Assembly (NCBI GenBank): GCA_963668325.1
Contig: OY764222.1
Span: 1,178,001-1,242,000, forward strand
Direction: 5' to 3'
Length of the DNA stretch: 64,000 nucleotides
DNA from: MPNP01 sp963668325
GTDB lineage: Bacteria > Pseudomonadota > Alphaproteobacteria > Rhodobacterales > Rhodobacteraceae
Made by a program: the position numbers and the translations under genes
The notes under the pieces: generated by a model
What the model was told of the DNA's origin: nothing
Seen by the model: the letters and a program-made list of their open reading frames with translations, nothing else
Database searches by the model: none
In this document: piece by piece, positions 27,737 through 36,287 of the stretch
Numbering within the stretch: the stretch's first letter is position 1
How the letters are laid out: each line of letters starts with the position of its first letter

Positions 27737-28362
27737 TTAACGAAGATGACATTAATTGGGAAAAAGTGTCAGGCATGATACCAGCTATCATCCAGGATGC
27801 CGATAACAATAGGGTTTTGATGTTGGGTTACATGGACCATGAAGCCCTTCAACATACCTTGGAGTCCGGTCGGGTAAGTTTTCATTCCCGTTCTCGCAAT
27901 ACCCTCTGGGTCAAGGGTGAGACTTCTGGCAATTACCTGAATTATGTCTCTGGTGAGTTGGATTGTGATGGTGATACGCTCCTGATCAAGGCAAAACCTG
28001 AAGGACCGGTCTGTCATACGGGTGCACAAACTTGTTTCAATGACAATTCTGCCCTTTCGCTTGAAATATTGAACCATTTGACAGAACTCATCCGGGAACG
28101 AAATCAAAATCGCCCTAAAGGGAGTTACACCACAGAGTTATTTGAAAAAGGACCTTATGGGATCGCTCAGAAAGTTGGAGAAGAGGGCGTTGAGTTGTCT
28201 TTGGCCCGGATTAAGGAGGACAAGTCAGAAATTCTGAATGAAGCAGCTGATTTGATGTTTCACATGATGGTTCTCTTAGAGAGCAGAGATCTTAGTATTG
28301 AAGATGTGTGTAATATACTAGTGTTTAGGAAGGATAAAAATGACGTTCAGCAAGGAGGATAA
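27733..28362 (+). CDS. hisIE: Bifunctional phosphoribosyl-AMP cyclohydrolase/phosphoribosyl-ATP pyrophosphatase
   Basis: This 209-residue fusion has HisI at the N-terminus (MLGYMDHEAL, VSFHSRSRNTLWVKGETSGN, metal Cys/Asp in ELDCDGDTLL and GPVCHTGAQTCF) and HisE from about residue 115 (SYTTELFEKG, KVGEEGVELSLA, NEAADLMFHMMVLL). It carries out steps 2 and 3 of histidine synthesis. Its last 23 bases overlap the start of the split DUF4209-type gene. Confidence 0.95.
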   Translation: MINEDDINWEKVSGMIPAIIQDADNNRVLMLGYMDHEALQHTLESGRVSFHSRSRNTLWVKGETSGNYLNYVSGELDCDGDTLLIKAKPEGPVCHTGAQTCFNDNSALSLEILNHLTELIRERNQNRPKGSYTTELFEKGPYGIAQKVGEEGVELSLARIKEDKSEILNEAADLMFHMMVLLESRDLSIEDVCNILVFRKDKNDVQQGG

Positions 28363-28510
28363 AGATCATAAGAACAAAATACCAGAGATTATAACTTTGG
28401 ATGATTTTTTGCCTGTTGATTTTGAGAAACCCCTACAGAATTTAATAACAGTTAATTGTCCTGACTTGGCAGAAATTTTCCTAAAGGAGGCAAATGAAAG
28501 TGATAAAAAA
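28340..28510 (+). pseudogene. N-terminal part of a DUF4209-type gene split by an IS
   Basis: ATG 28340 inside the hisIE end, with AAGGA upstream, gives MTFSKEDKDHKNKIPEI, then LDDFLPVDFEKPLQNL and ends at codons GAT AAA AAA. These nine bases are the target duplication of the IS. Continuing into the IS adds a few foreign residues (QQFPLIFSK) before a stop. Joining 28510 to 30212 restores one 614-codon frame. Confidence 0.85.
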
Positions 28511-30202
28511 CAGCAATTCCCGCTAATTTTCTCAAAATGAGATATTATTTATTTTTTGCTAGTCCTCAAATAGGTAGGCATGACTAATCGAAGGGCTTTG
28601 ACCCCCATCGTAATTTTGTATTTTTAACTTTTAAAATCTGAATTGAGCATATTCGAACATGGTGACCGGCTAAGGCTCGGCCAGGAGGACTGACATGTCA
28701 ACTCGTTTTCGTTTCTCATATATCCCCCGATAGAATGTTTCCCAACTGTCCAAATAATATTCCGTAAAGATCCTCCTCATTGCTTCCCAGAGATACTTCT
28801 TGGTTGGATAGCGTTCATGGGCCCTTTGGGCCATGCCACAACAATGCTGAACAATTTGATCAAGGTAAAATGCCAGCATTGCCAGATAGGCAAAAACATG
28901 CGAAAGATTTTGTTGGCCATGGCCGAAATTATGCTCTAACCGGTACCCATTTCCAGCTTCAGATTTTAACGTTTGATAGGTCTCGTTCTCTATTTTCCAG
29001 CGCGTGCGTGCAGCGCGCATAACATTCTTCACATTCCCTTCATCAAGTGGTAGATCAGTGACCCAGGTCCAGTTGGTTGTTGTTGGTTCCTTGCCTTTGG
29101 TGCCGGGTTTGGTCTCGGTGTAGTGTAGGACATTGACCTCAAGGTTGAAATTGGCATCGTTCAGGGGAACGTCATTGAGCCAACGGAACTCATGGGTAAT
29201 GGTTTTGTTCTTACTCCTTTCTTTGCGGTCTAGTTTCTGGAGGGCAGGATTATCCGTGGTCCAGTCAAACAGCGCCTTGTGATTGCCTGGCTTGGCAACC
29301 AGGATAAAGCGCAGATTGTGTGTCTTCAAAAGTTTGATATTCGGGCCATTGGAGGTCAACCCATCGCCCAGGATAATGGTCTTGAGGTGGGGGTGGTCCC
29401 GGCGAAAATCCTCCATGAAACGGACGCTGGCATTCAACTCACAGTCATTTTTCTTGTGCCCGTCATGTTGGTAAATCATTTCCGGTGCAACCGGAAAGAC
29501 ATTCTTGATGTCTGGATGGACAAAGGCCCCTCCGAGCATCTGATGGTAATAGGTGGTGGTTCCGTTGCGATGGTTCTTGTGACAGCAATGGTCACATTTT
29601 AACGTGCTGGAACTGTAATATTGGGTCCCATCAATCGACAAGAGATAATGGCCACCCAACATGGTCATGAAGTCCAGGGCCCGCCCACGCTGGAGAAGGG
29701 CAAAGAGTTTATTGAAGACCAACCGGAAGGCTTTGGGATCAACCGGGTCAAGCCTCGCGCGCATGTTGGTATCCGAGGGCACCTTGTCGATCTTGAAAAG
29801 GGTGCGCAGATTTCGAACCACCGGCGGTTCGGCTTTGGGCCCCCGGGTTATCTGGTCAAAGTTCAGTAATGAAGGACACTTCAGCAGAAAGACTGCCAGC
29901 CCTGACATCAAGCAATTGGTCAGGGTAAAGCCGCGATTGTTGACGGGATCTGGAACGGTGTTGAAAACCTGGCGGACACTGGTCAGCAAACCTGGCATGG
30001 AAAGATGCCTTCGGAGTTTGTATTTGGACATGATACTGCTCGTACAAAATGATCGGTTTGAAATGTTATTATTGCGACCGATTATAAACGAATCATGTCA
30101 AATGAGCAAAAAGTGATAAAAGGGGGTTTACGAAAAATAATTTTGCCTGATGACCTAAAACCTCCTATTTATAGGAGAACTAAATTTTAACGGGAATTGC
30201 TG
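28511..30202 (-). mobile_element. IS4-superfamily-like insertion sequence with 9-bp target duplication
   Basis: Inverted ends are CAGCAATTCCCGCTAATTTT at the left and, on the other strand, CAGCAATTCCCGTTAAAATT at the right. GATAAAAAA flanks both sides (28502-28510 and 30203-30211). Length 1692 bp, one transposase gene. The perfect duplication points to a simple and probably recent insertion. Confidence 0.93.
28670..30031 (-). CDS. DDE transposase, IS4-superfamily-like
   Basis: This complete 453-residue transposase has candidate catalytic acids in YLLSIDGTQYYSS and TIILGDGLTSN, and in the late TRWKIENETYQTLKSEAGNG. There is also a C-D-H-C-C-H-K zinc-like patch after the first Asp. The C-terminal RWKIEN is typical of IS4-type enzymes. 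The exact IS family could not be fixed by eye. It is alone in the element. Confidence 0.88.
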   Translation of the reverse strand: MSKYKLRRHLSMPGLLTSVRQVFNTVPDPVNNRGFTLTNCLMSGLAVFLLKCPSLLNFDQITRGPKAEPPVVRNLRTLFKIDKVPSDTNMRARLDPVDPKAFRLVFNKLFALLQRGRALDFMTMLGGHYLLSIDGTQYYSSSTLKCDHCCHKNHRNGTTTYYHQMLGGAFVHPDIKNVFPVAPEMIYQHDGHKKNDCELNASVRFMEDFRRDHPHLKTIILGDGLTSNGPNIKLLKTHNLRFILVAKPGNHKALFDWTTDNPALQKLDRKERSKNKTITHEFRWLNDVPLNDANFNLEVNVLHYTETKPGTKGKEPTTTNWTWVTDLPLDEGNVKNVMRAARTRWKIENETYQTLKSEAGNGYRLEHNFGHGQQNLSHVFAYLAMLAFYLDQIVQHCCGMAQRAHERYPTKKYLWEAMRRIFTEYYLDSWETFYRGIYEKRKRVDMSVLLAEP

Positions 30203-31885
30203 GATAAAAAACATAATCATGCCAGAGTATTTGTTCTATTGAGAGATGTTTGTGAAATTGGATTTACACCAGAAAAAAGTTCGGAATCAGATAGATTCCC
30301 TCCTTTATTTCAATTTGCTGATGGAAGAAGAACATCAATACCTGCGGACTTTAGAGGAAAACAGTCAGATATTTTTTCGGATCTGGTTCCAAAAATTAAT
30401 AATCAAACCCTCAAAGCAAGATTGGCAGATATTTCTTGGCAAAACGATAGATCCGAAATTGGTATGGCAAAGCATGCTGTCACAGCCTACACCCAATCTG
30501 TTAGGGAAGTTCTAAAGAAAAACCATAGAAAAAATAATTCTGTGGGGGTTTATCATTTCCTCCTAAGGGCTCTGCAAATTTCCTATACGAAAGGATCAAA
30601 AGTGCCTGAAACTGAGATTTCTGATTTAAAACAGTTGGTTTCTGAAGTTGCCAATAATTGCCTAGAAAATAACGAGTACCAAGGATTTATTCGTATTTCC
30701 AGGTTAAGATTAACGTATTCAATTAATGAACCTGCAGACATAGCCAATGACACTGAGATTTTAGCCACAAAACAAAGTACAGAGTTATATCATCAAAGGG
30801 AGCTGTGGAAATTGGCGATAGAGGCCTATCATAAATCTAATAACAAAGAAAAAAAAGAAAATAGTCAAATTAAAGCAGCAGAGTGTTTGATAAACCAGGC
30901 AGAATTATTTGAGGGAAGTGGGATCTCAGCTGCAAAATACCTTTTGGATGCAATTGCTGAGCTCAGTCAAGTTCCCGGTACAAAACAAAGACGTAAAGAG
31001 ATTGAGGCAAAACTGATTGAAGTTCAAAAACAAATTCCTGATCAGATGATGGGGTTTTCTAAAGAAGTAGATATAACTCCCTTTGTTAATTTAGTTAGAA
31101 ACTGTCTTGGGGGATTGGATTTACCGGAAACCCTAAGGGAATTTGCCTTTTTGCATAAACCATATGACCCCGACTCTCTAAAGGAACAAGTTCAACAACT
31201 GTACGAGAAAAACCCAATAATGGCCATGATGCCAATTCAAGTAGTAGATTGGGAAGGTAGGTATACAAGCAAGAGTTATTCACCTGGTGAGGAAGGATGG
31301 GTCCGCCTTAAAATTTTCGAAATCGAACGTTTGTGTAGACAGACAGCAGCTTACATGATTGAACAGGCTCGAATTATTATTCAAAGTGAACATAATATAT
31401 TTCTAGAACATTTTAGAATTCTTGCTGAACATACCTGTTTTATCCACCAAGATAAAAAAGACATAATAATTTCTGGATTAGAAGACTTTTTTTTAGGTAA
31501 ATATATTTCTTCTCTTCATATTCTTGTGCCACAGCTTGAAAGTTCTCTTCGTCATGTTCTAAAACTTGCAGATGTTAACACCTCAAAATTACAAAACGAT
31601 ATGACACAAGAATTGTTAACCTTTTCCCAAATTCTGAATAATGAAAATACTCGTCTGAAATTAGATGAGATTTTTGGTAAAGAATTGGTTTTTGAGATGG
31701 ATAATCTATTCAATTATAAAGGCGGACCTGCTCTTAGGCATCGCTTGTCACACGGTTTGCTTTCAGATTATGAATGCAAAGGGCCGGACGCAATCTATGC
31801 CTGTTGGTTTATATACAGATTTTATTTCCTCTCGTTTGATCACAATTGGATTACGGTAAAGGAACAACTTAAGGATATTCAATAA
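30203..31885 (+). pseudogene. C-terminal part of the split DUF4209-type gene
   Basis: The frame resumes at the second copy of GATAAAAAA and runs to TAA: KHNHARVFVLLRDVC, FPPLFQFADGRRTSIPADF, a helical middle, then SSLRHVLKLADVNTSKL and GGPALRHRLSHGLLSD. The last is the RxxxxH-type motif of DUF4209 (the first half probably matches the DUF7380 region). A TTG at 30197 within the IS end could restart translation, giving a 562-residue protein, so some function may survive. The function is unknown to me; the RHRLSHG motif resembles that of HEPN-type RNases, which is only a suggestion. Confidence 0.78.
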
Positions 31886-32006
31886 GGTATCTTTTGGTAC
31901 TTGAACTTCGGGTTTAAATCCTCCCGACTAGGAAACCGAGAAGGTTCTCTTGCCATTTTGTTTTCCCCACCGACCGCAGGAGTCACGATTCCATGTGTAA
32001 TCAGGG
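31886..32006. other. Spacer after the DUF4209-type gene
   Basis: No gene. The stretch GGGTTTAAATCCTCCC recalls a tRNA T-arm, but no acceptor or anticodon arm accompanies it. Confidence 0.5.
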
Positions 32007-32083
32007 CAGGGCGATCGCTTTTGAAATTATTTTATATCAATTTATACTTAATTTACCCATGGAGATGATTCCCTTAAGCCATT

Positions 32084-33992
32084 GAGACTGTGAAAGTATT
32101 CAAATCAACCCTTTATTGAGTAATATTTTTGCAGTTTTTATAGCCTGACCCCACTCCTTTCAGTCACGTTTATCCTGGTCTATCAACCCTTTTCCATTCC
32201 CCTGAATATTTTTTCAACAATCACCCCTTTTCCCTCTTGTCTTCGTGCATCATCTCTGATTCACTGCTTCTGAACAATAAATCACTTTTTTCAATTTAGG
32301 ATTAACAATGTCAAAACGACGGTACCAGGAACTTCAGCCCCGCACGGCGGTTCAGTTGTTACCACCGAGTTTGAATGATTATGTTGCCCCGGACAATCCG
32401 GTCCGGGCAATTGATGCATTTGTCCAGACGCTTGCTTTGAGCGAGATGGGGTTTGGACATGCCGAGGCATGGTCTGGTTCAGGCCAACCTCCCTATGATC
32501 CGGCAGTACTATTGAAGCTCTATATCTATGGCTATCAAAACAAAATTCGTAGTTCCCGTGCTCTGGAAAAGGCAACCCGGTGTAATGTCGAAGTGATGTG
32601 GTTGTGTCAGGGAGCGAGACCGACTTACAAGACCATTTCCGATTTTCGCAAGAACAACCTTGTGGCCTTGCGGAATGTCAACCGTGAGTTTGTCCAGGTT
32701 TGTCGGGACTTGTCCTTGATTGGAGGTCGTCGGGTCGCTGTTGACGGGACTTTTTTGAAGGCCAGTGCCAATGGTGCCACTGTTCATACCAAGAGTGAAC
32801 TTGCCCGTGAGATTTCTCATCTGGATAGCAAGATTGCGGCTTACTTTGAGGCGTTGGCCGAAGCAGATGACACCGATGCTGAGGGAGACTTGTCTGATCC
32901 TGACCTGGTTGCCAAGATGGCTGCCTTAGTAGCTCGTTGTGAGCAGAAGAAGGCTTTGCAGGAGCGTGTGCTTGCAAGTGGTGAGAAACAGCTTTCGGAG
33001 GTTGATCCGGATGCTCGCCTGTTAAGCAAGAGGGGGAAAAGTGTGGTTGGTTATAATGGCCAGATTGCGGTGGATGATGAAGCCAAGCTGATTGTGGCGG
33101 TTGATCTGGTGCAGGATGGCAATGATACCCAGCAGTTGGCACCGATGATGACAAAAGCCCAGGAGGCGACAGGCAACAAGGATTTGGTTGGTCTGGCGGA
33201 TACCGGTTATGCGAATGGCGAACATTTGAAAGCGTGCGAAGAGAAGGGAATGGCGATGTATGTACCCTTACCGAAACAGGCCTCCCACAAGGGCTTGGAT
33301 GGTCGTTTTGGGCGTGATGATTTCCAGTACGATAAAACGACTGATACCTATGTCTGTCCGGCGGGCCAGAAGTTAACTCCCAGTGCTGGCAAGCATACTC
33401 ATAAAGGCAAGCGTTATTTGACTTATCGTTTGAGCGCCAAAGTGTGTGGTGCATGTCCTCGCAAAGAACATTGTCTGGCGCCGAGCAAGACCTATCGTCT
33501 TATTAGACGTTGGGAACATGAAGCTGTGATGGATCGCCATCGTCAGCGGATGGCCAAGGGTGCAGGGGTCATGCGTCAGCGTGGGTCTTTGGTTGAACAT
33601 CCCTTTGGAACCCTCAAATGTTGGGCTGGGATCAATTATTTCCTGATGCGTGGTCTGGCCAAGTGCCGTGGTGAGTTGAACCTGATGACGTTGTGTTACA
33701 ATTTCAAACGGGTCTTGAATGAGATTGGTGTGGGGGCTTTTGTTGCGTATTGTAGGGCTAGAAGAGAACTTCAAGGGATACGTATGTGATTTTTTCTGGG
33801 AAAGAGTATGTTTTTTGTGTTTTTGGGTCAAAATGACCCTGAAAGCAAGGATTTTTGGATGAAAGTGACTTTGTGATAATTATTGGTGAAATTTAACCTT
33901 GTTTTTACTCTGAAGCGAGGTCAAAACAACCTTGATTTGAAGGTCTGGGTAAAGCCCCCGAAATAATGAAAATCAAATACTTTCACAGTCTC
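32084..33992 (+). mobile_element. IS1182-family insertion sequence
   Basis: The inverted ends share GAGACTGTGAAAGTATT at the left and as reverse complement at the right. CATT lies directly outside both ends (32080-32083 and 33993-33996), a likely 4-bp target duplication. About 1.9 kb with one transposase gene and non-coding ends of about 200 bp. Confidence 0.82.
32308..33789 (+). CDS. IS1182-family transposase
   Basis: This 493-residue protein has an N-terminal region with PRTAVQLLPPSLNDYVAPDNPVR split over DNA-binding helices. Its DDE core has VAVDGTFLKA, LADTGYANGEH and EHPFGTLKCWAG, and a zinc-like CPAGQ...CGACPRKEHC cluster between. Complete and of normal length; stop TGA. A 258-codon frame on the opposite strand is a shadow. 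Confidence 0.94.
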   Translation: MSKRRYQELQPRTAVQLLPPSLNDYVAPDNPVRAIDAFVQTLALSEMGFGHAEAWSGSGQPPYDPAVLLKLYIYGYQNKIRSSRALEKATRCNVEVMWLCQGARPTYKTISDFRKNNLVALRNVNREFVQVCRDLSLIGGRRVAVDGTFLKASANGATVHTKSELAREISHLDSKIAAYFEALAEADDTDAEGDLSDPDLVAKMAALVARCEQKKALQERVLASGEKQLSEVDPDARLLSKRGKSVVGYNGQIAVDDEAKLIVAVDLVQDGNDTQQLAPMMTKAQEATGNKDLVGLADTGYANGEHLKACEEKGMAMYVPLPKQASHKGLDGRFGRDDFQYDKTTDTYVCPAGQKLTPSAGKHTHKGKRYLTYRLSAKVCGACPRKEHCLAPSKTYRLIRRWEHEAVMDRHRQRMAKGAGVMRQRGSLVEHPFGTLKCWAGINYFLMRGLAKCRGELNLMTLCYNFKRVLNEIGVGAFVAYCRARRELQGIRM

Positions 33993-34293
33993 CATTGTGG
34001 GTAAATTTCTGTGATTTTATGTCTCGAAATGTTGTTTGTTTTGGAAATATCGGAGCAAAACAGGGGCCACACCATCTGGAAATTTTCAAAAGCGATCGCC
34101 CTGGAAATTGAACCCTGATTATTTCTCATAAGATGTGTTAGTCAATACCGTAAGAACCTAACGATTTAGGGTTTACCTTATATTATTGAAAGCCTTAAAA
34201 GAGGATATATGATGTGAGCATATCCTTAAGCCTTTATAAGCAACGGCTAGCAGGGAATTACGAGTTTAAAGGCATTCAGTCTGATTTATAATT

Positions 34294-36115
34294 AGTGTCC
34301 GCCCGAAAATGAATTAATTGTTCTCAAACCCTTTACAAGAGGGGATTTGGTATGCGAATCTTCTTTTCAAGATCGGTACTTAAATTTGTTTTTTTTCAAA
34401 ATAAAGCCTGATCTTGCCCCAAAGCAACAATTCTTCGAGGTTAGAGCATGCGACAAACGATCCCCCAAAGACAACTTGGTGATGTTGGTATTGAGAACAT
34501 TGCGTTGGATTACAAATCCAGGGATGACATCCCGGCCATCTTGATCGGGCTTCAGCATCTTTACACGGACAAGACCTTGCGGGAGCAACTTTTTGCTCTC
34601 CTGGAGGAGAAAATGGTTCCCAATGTCAATCACAAGTTGGGCCGACCCGGGATGGATTTGTGGCAGATCCTGGTGATGGGTGTCCTGATGCAGGGTTTGA
34701 ATTGTGACTATGACCGTTTGCAAGATTTGGTCAATGAGCACAAAACCATTCGGAAGTTTCTTGGCCATTCTGATATTTTTGATGATAGCCGCTATTCCTA
34801 CCAGTCGGTTGTTGATAATGTCACCCTGTTGTCGCCAGAGTTATTGGCCGCGGTTGGCAAGCTGGTTGTCGATAGTGGTCACCAAGTGTCAAAAAAAAAG
34901 CCTGGCGCACCATTGCGCGGGCGGTGTGATTCTTTTGTGGTCGAGACGGATGTGCATTATCCGACGGATGTCAATCTGTTATGGGATGCGATGCGTTGTC
35001 TTCTTCGTACGCTTGGTCGTGAGGCCAACGCTGCCCATATTGGTGGGTGGCGTCAATGTAAACATTTGAGGGCTTCGGTCAGGCGGAAGTTTCATGCGGT
35101 TCGGAAGACCAGGCGGGCCAGTCCGGAGGATGTAAGGGCTTATCTTGGCCAGTGTGGTGATCTTGTCACAAGGGCCGAAGAGACCTTGCTTGTGTTGCGT
35201 GTTGTGGGGATAACCAAGGACAAGGACTTGGTTGCCATGGCCAATTATTTTCGTCATGCCCGCCGTCAGATTGATCAGATTGATCGTCGTTTGCTGCAGG
35301 GCGAAACGATCCCCACGGCTGAAAAGGTCTATTCAATTTTTGAGGAACACACGCGATGGATCTCCAAAGGCAAGGCCGGAACTCCGGTTGAACTCGGCGT
35401 GCCGGTCTGCGTCCTGGAAGATGATTGTGGCTTTATCCTGCATCACCGGATCATGTGGGCCGGGAGCGATGTTGATCATGCCCAACCGATGATTGAGGAA
35501 ACGCAGGCCCGCTTCCCGTCGCTTCGGGCCTGCAGTTTTGACCGTGGTTTTCACAGTCCGGCCAATCGGGTCCGTTTGGACGAACTTCTTGCTGACAATG
35601 TCCTTCCGCGCAAGGGTTATCTAACCAAGGCCGATAAAGAACGAGAAAGTGGCGCTAATTTTGTTGCCATGCGGAAGGAACATCCGGGGATAGAATCGAA
35701 AATCAATAGCCTTGAGCATCATGGTCTTGCCCGGGTTCGGGCGTATGGAGCTGATGGTTTTGAGCGTGTGGTTGCCTTGTCGGTGGTTGCCTGCAATATT
35801 CATCATTTGGGTCGTTTGTTACGTAGGAAGAAGAAAGACGAGCTGAAACGCTTGCTGGTGCGAGATAAACGACCACGCCTGGTGGCCTGACGAAACCACC
35901 TGCACCAAAATCCAAATAATCGTCCCCAAAGGACGGCCAGGGGAGGTCTGTCTTGACTTGGGAAAGATCGGATAATTTGTGGAAAAAGTTGTTCGAAAAG
36001 TTGTTTTTTTGTGGAAAACCAAGCTCGAAGCTGAAAATTTTTGTTCGGTGAAGGAATCTGGGAAAATGAAATTATGGCAATTTGCTAAAAATCAGGTATT
36101 TTCTGGGCAGACACT
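34294..36115 (+). mobile_element. ISNCY-type insertion sequence with AATT duplication
   Basis: The left end is AGTGTCCGCCCGAAAAT and the right end, on the other strand, is AGTGTCTGCCCAGAAAAT. AATT is found directly outside both ends (34290-34293, 36116-36119). 1822 bp with one transposase. It is GC-richer than its surroundings. Confidence 0.82.
34448..35890 (+). CDS. ISNCY-type transposase
   Basis: This complete 480-residue transposase has the family-like segments GRPGMDLWQILVMGVLMQGL, DSFVVETDVHYPTDVNLLWD and CSFDRGFHSPANR, and a C-terminal LARVRAYGADGFERVVALSV. The ATG is preceded by GAGG at suitable distance. The E-TDVHYPTD and FDRGF acids are candidate catalytic residues. Family name from recall. 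Confidence 0.88.
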   Translation: MRQTIPQRQLGDVGIENIALDYKSRDDIPAILIGLQHLYTDKTLREQLFALLEEKMVPNVNHKLGRPGMDLWQILVMGVLMQGLNCDYDRLQDLVNEHKTIRKFLGHSDIFDDSRYSYQSVVDNVTLLSPELLAAVGKLVVDSGHQVSKKKPGAPLRGRCDSFVVETDVHYPTDVNLLWDAMRCLLRTLGREANAAHIGGWRQCKHLRASVRRKFHAVRKTRRASPEDVRAYLGQCGDLVTRAEETLLVLRVVGITKDKDLVAMANYFRHARRQIDQIDRRLLQGETIPTAEKVYSIFEEHTRWISKGKAGTPVELGVPVCVLEDDCGFILHHRIMWAGSDVDHAQPMIEETQARFPSLRACSFDRGFHSPANRVRLDELLADNVLPRKGYLTKADKERESGANFVAMRKEHPGIESKINSLEHHGLARVRAYGADGFERVVALSVVACNIHHLGRLLRRKKKDELKRLLVRDKRPRLVA

Positions 36116-36229
36116 AATTAGCTGAAATTTTATTCCAATCCTTCCAAGTTTCTTGATTGCTTTTAGCAACGAAGTCTTTCCTTGTGAGTTAGGGTTAAAA
36201 TTAACAGTTAGTAAGACTATGTCCTCGTC

Positions 36230-36274
36230 ACAAGAAACCAAGGGTTTCATTTTTATCGCTTAACAAGAAACCAA
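36230..36274. promoter_or_regulatory. Two direct repeats ACAAGAAACCAA upstream of the helicase-nuclease
   Basis: Identical 12-mers at 36230-36241 and 36263-36274 are spaced 33 bp apart, three helical turns, with the second 13 bp before the ATG. This is the spacing of tandem operator sites. No known binding protein is suggested. Confidence 0.35.
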
Positions 36275-36287
36275 AATCGGATGAAGT

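Larger units (their letters stand above)
32007..34103. mobile_element. Short ISAs1-like (MITE-like) element, split by an IS1182-type element
   Basis: The ends CAGGGCGATCGCTTTTGAAA (32007) and its inverted copy ending 34103 resemble those of the intact ISAs1 element at 2333-3573. Removing the IS1182-type element leaves about 180 bp with no gene, that is, a non-autonomous derivative. An outer inverted pair TAATCAGGG (31998-32006) / CCCTGATTA (34113-34121) lies just beyond. No target duplication was found. Confidence 0.65.

Noticed and set aside
31900..31950. tRNA T-arm-like GGGTTTAAATCC
   Set aside because: No acceptor stem, D-arm or anticodon arm can be folded around it.
32678..33454. 258-codon frame on - opposite the IS1182-type transposase
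   Set aside because: His/Pro/Ser-rich translation with no domain. It mirrors a clearly real transposase gene on +.
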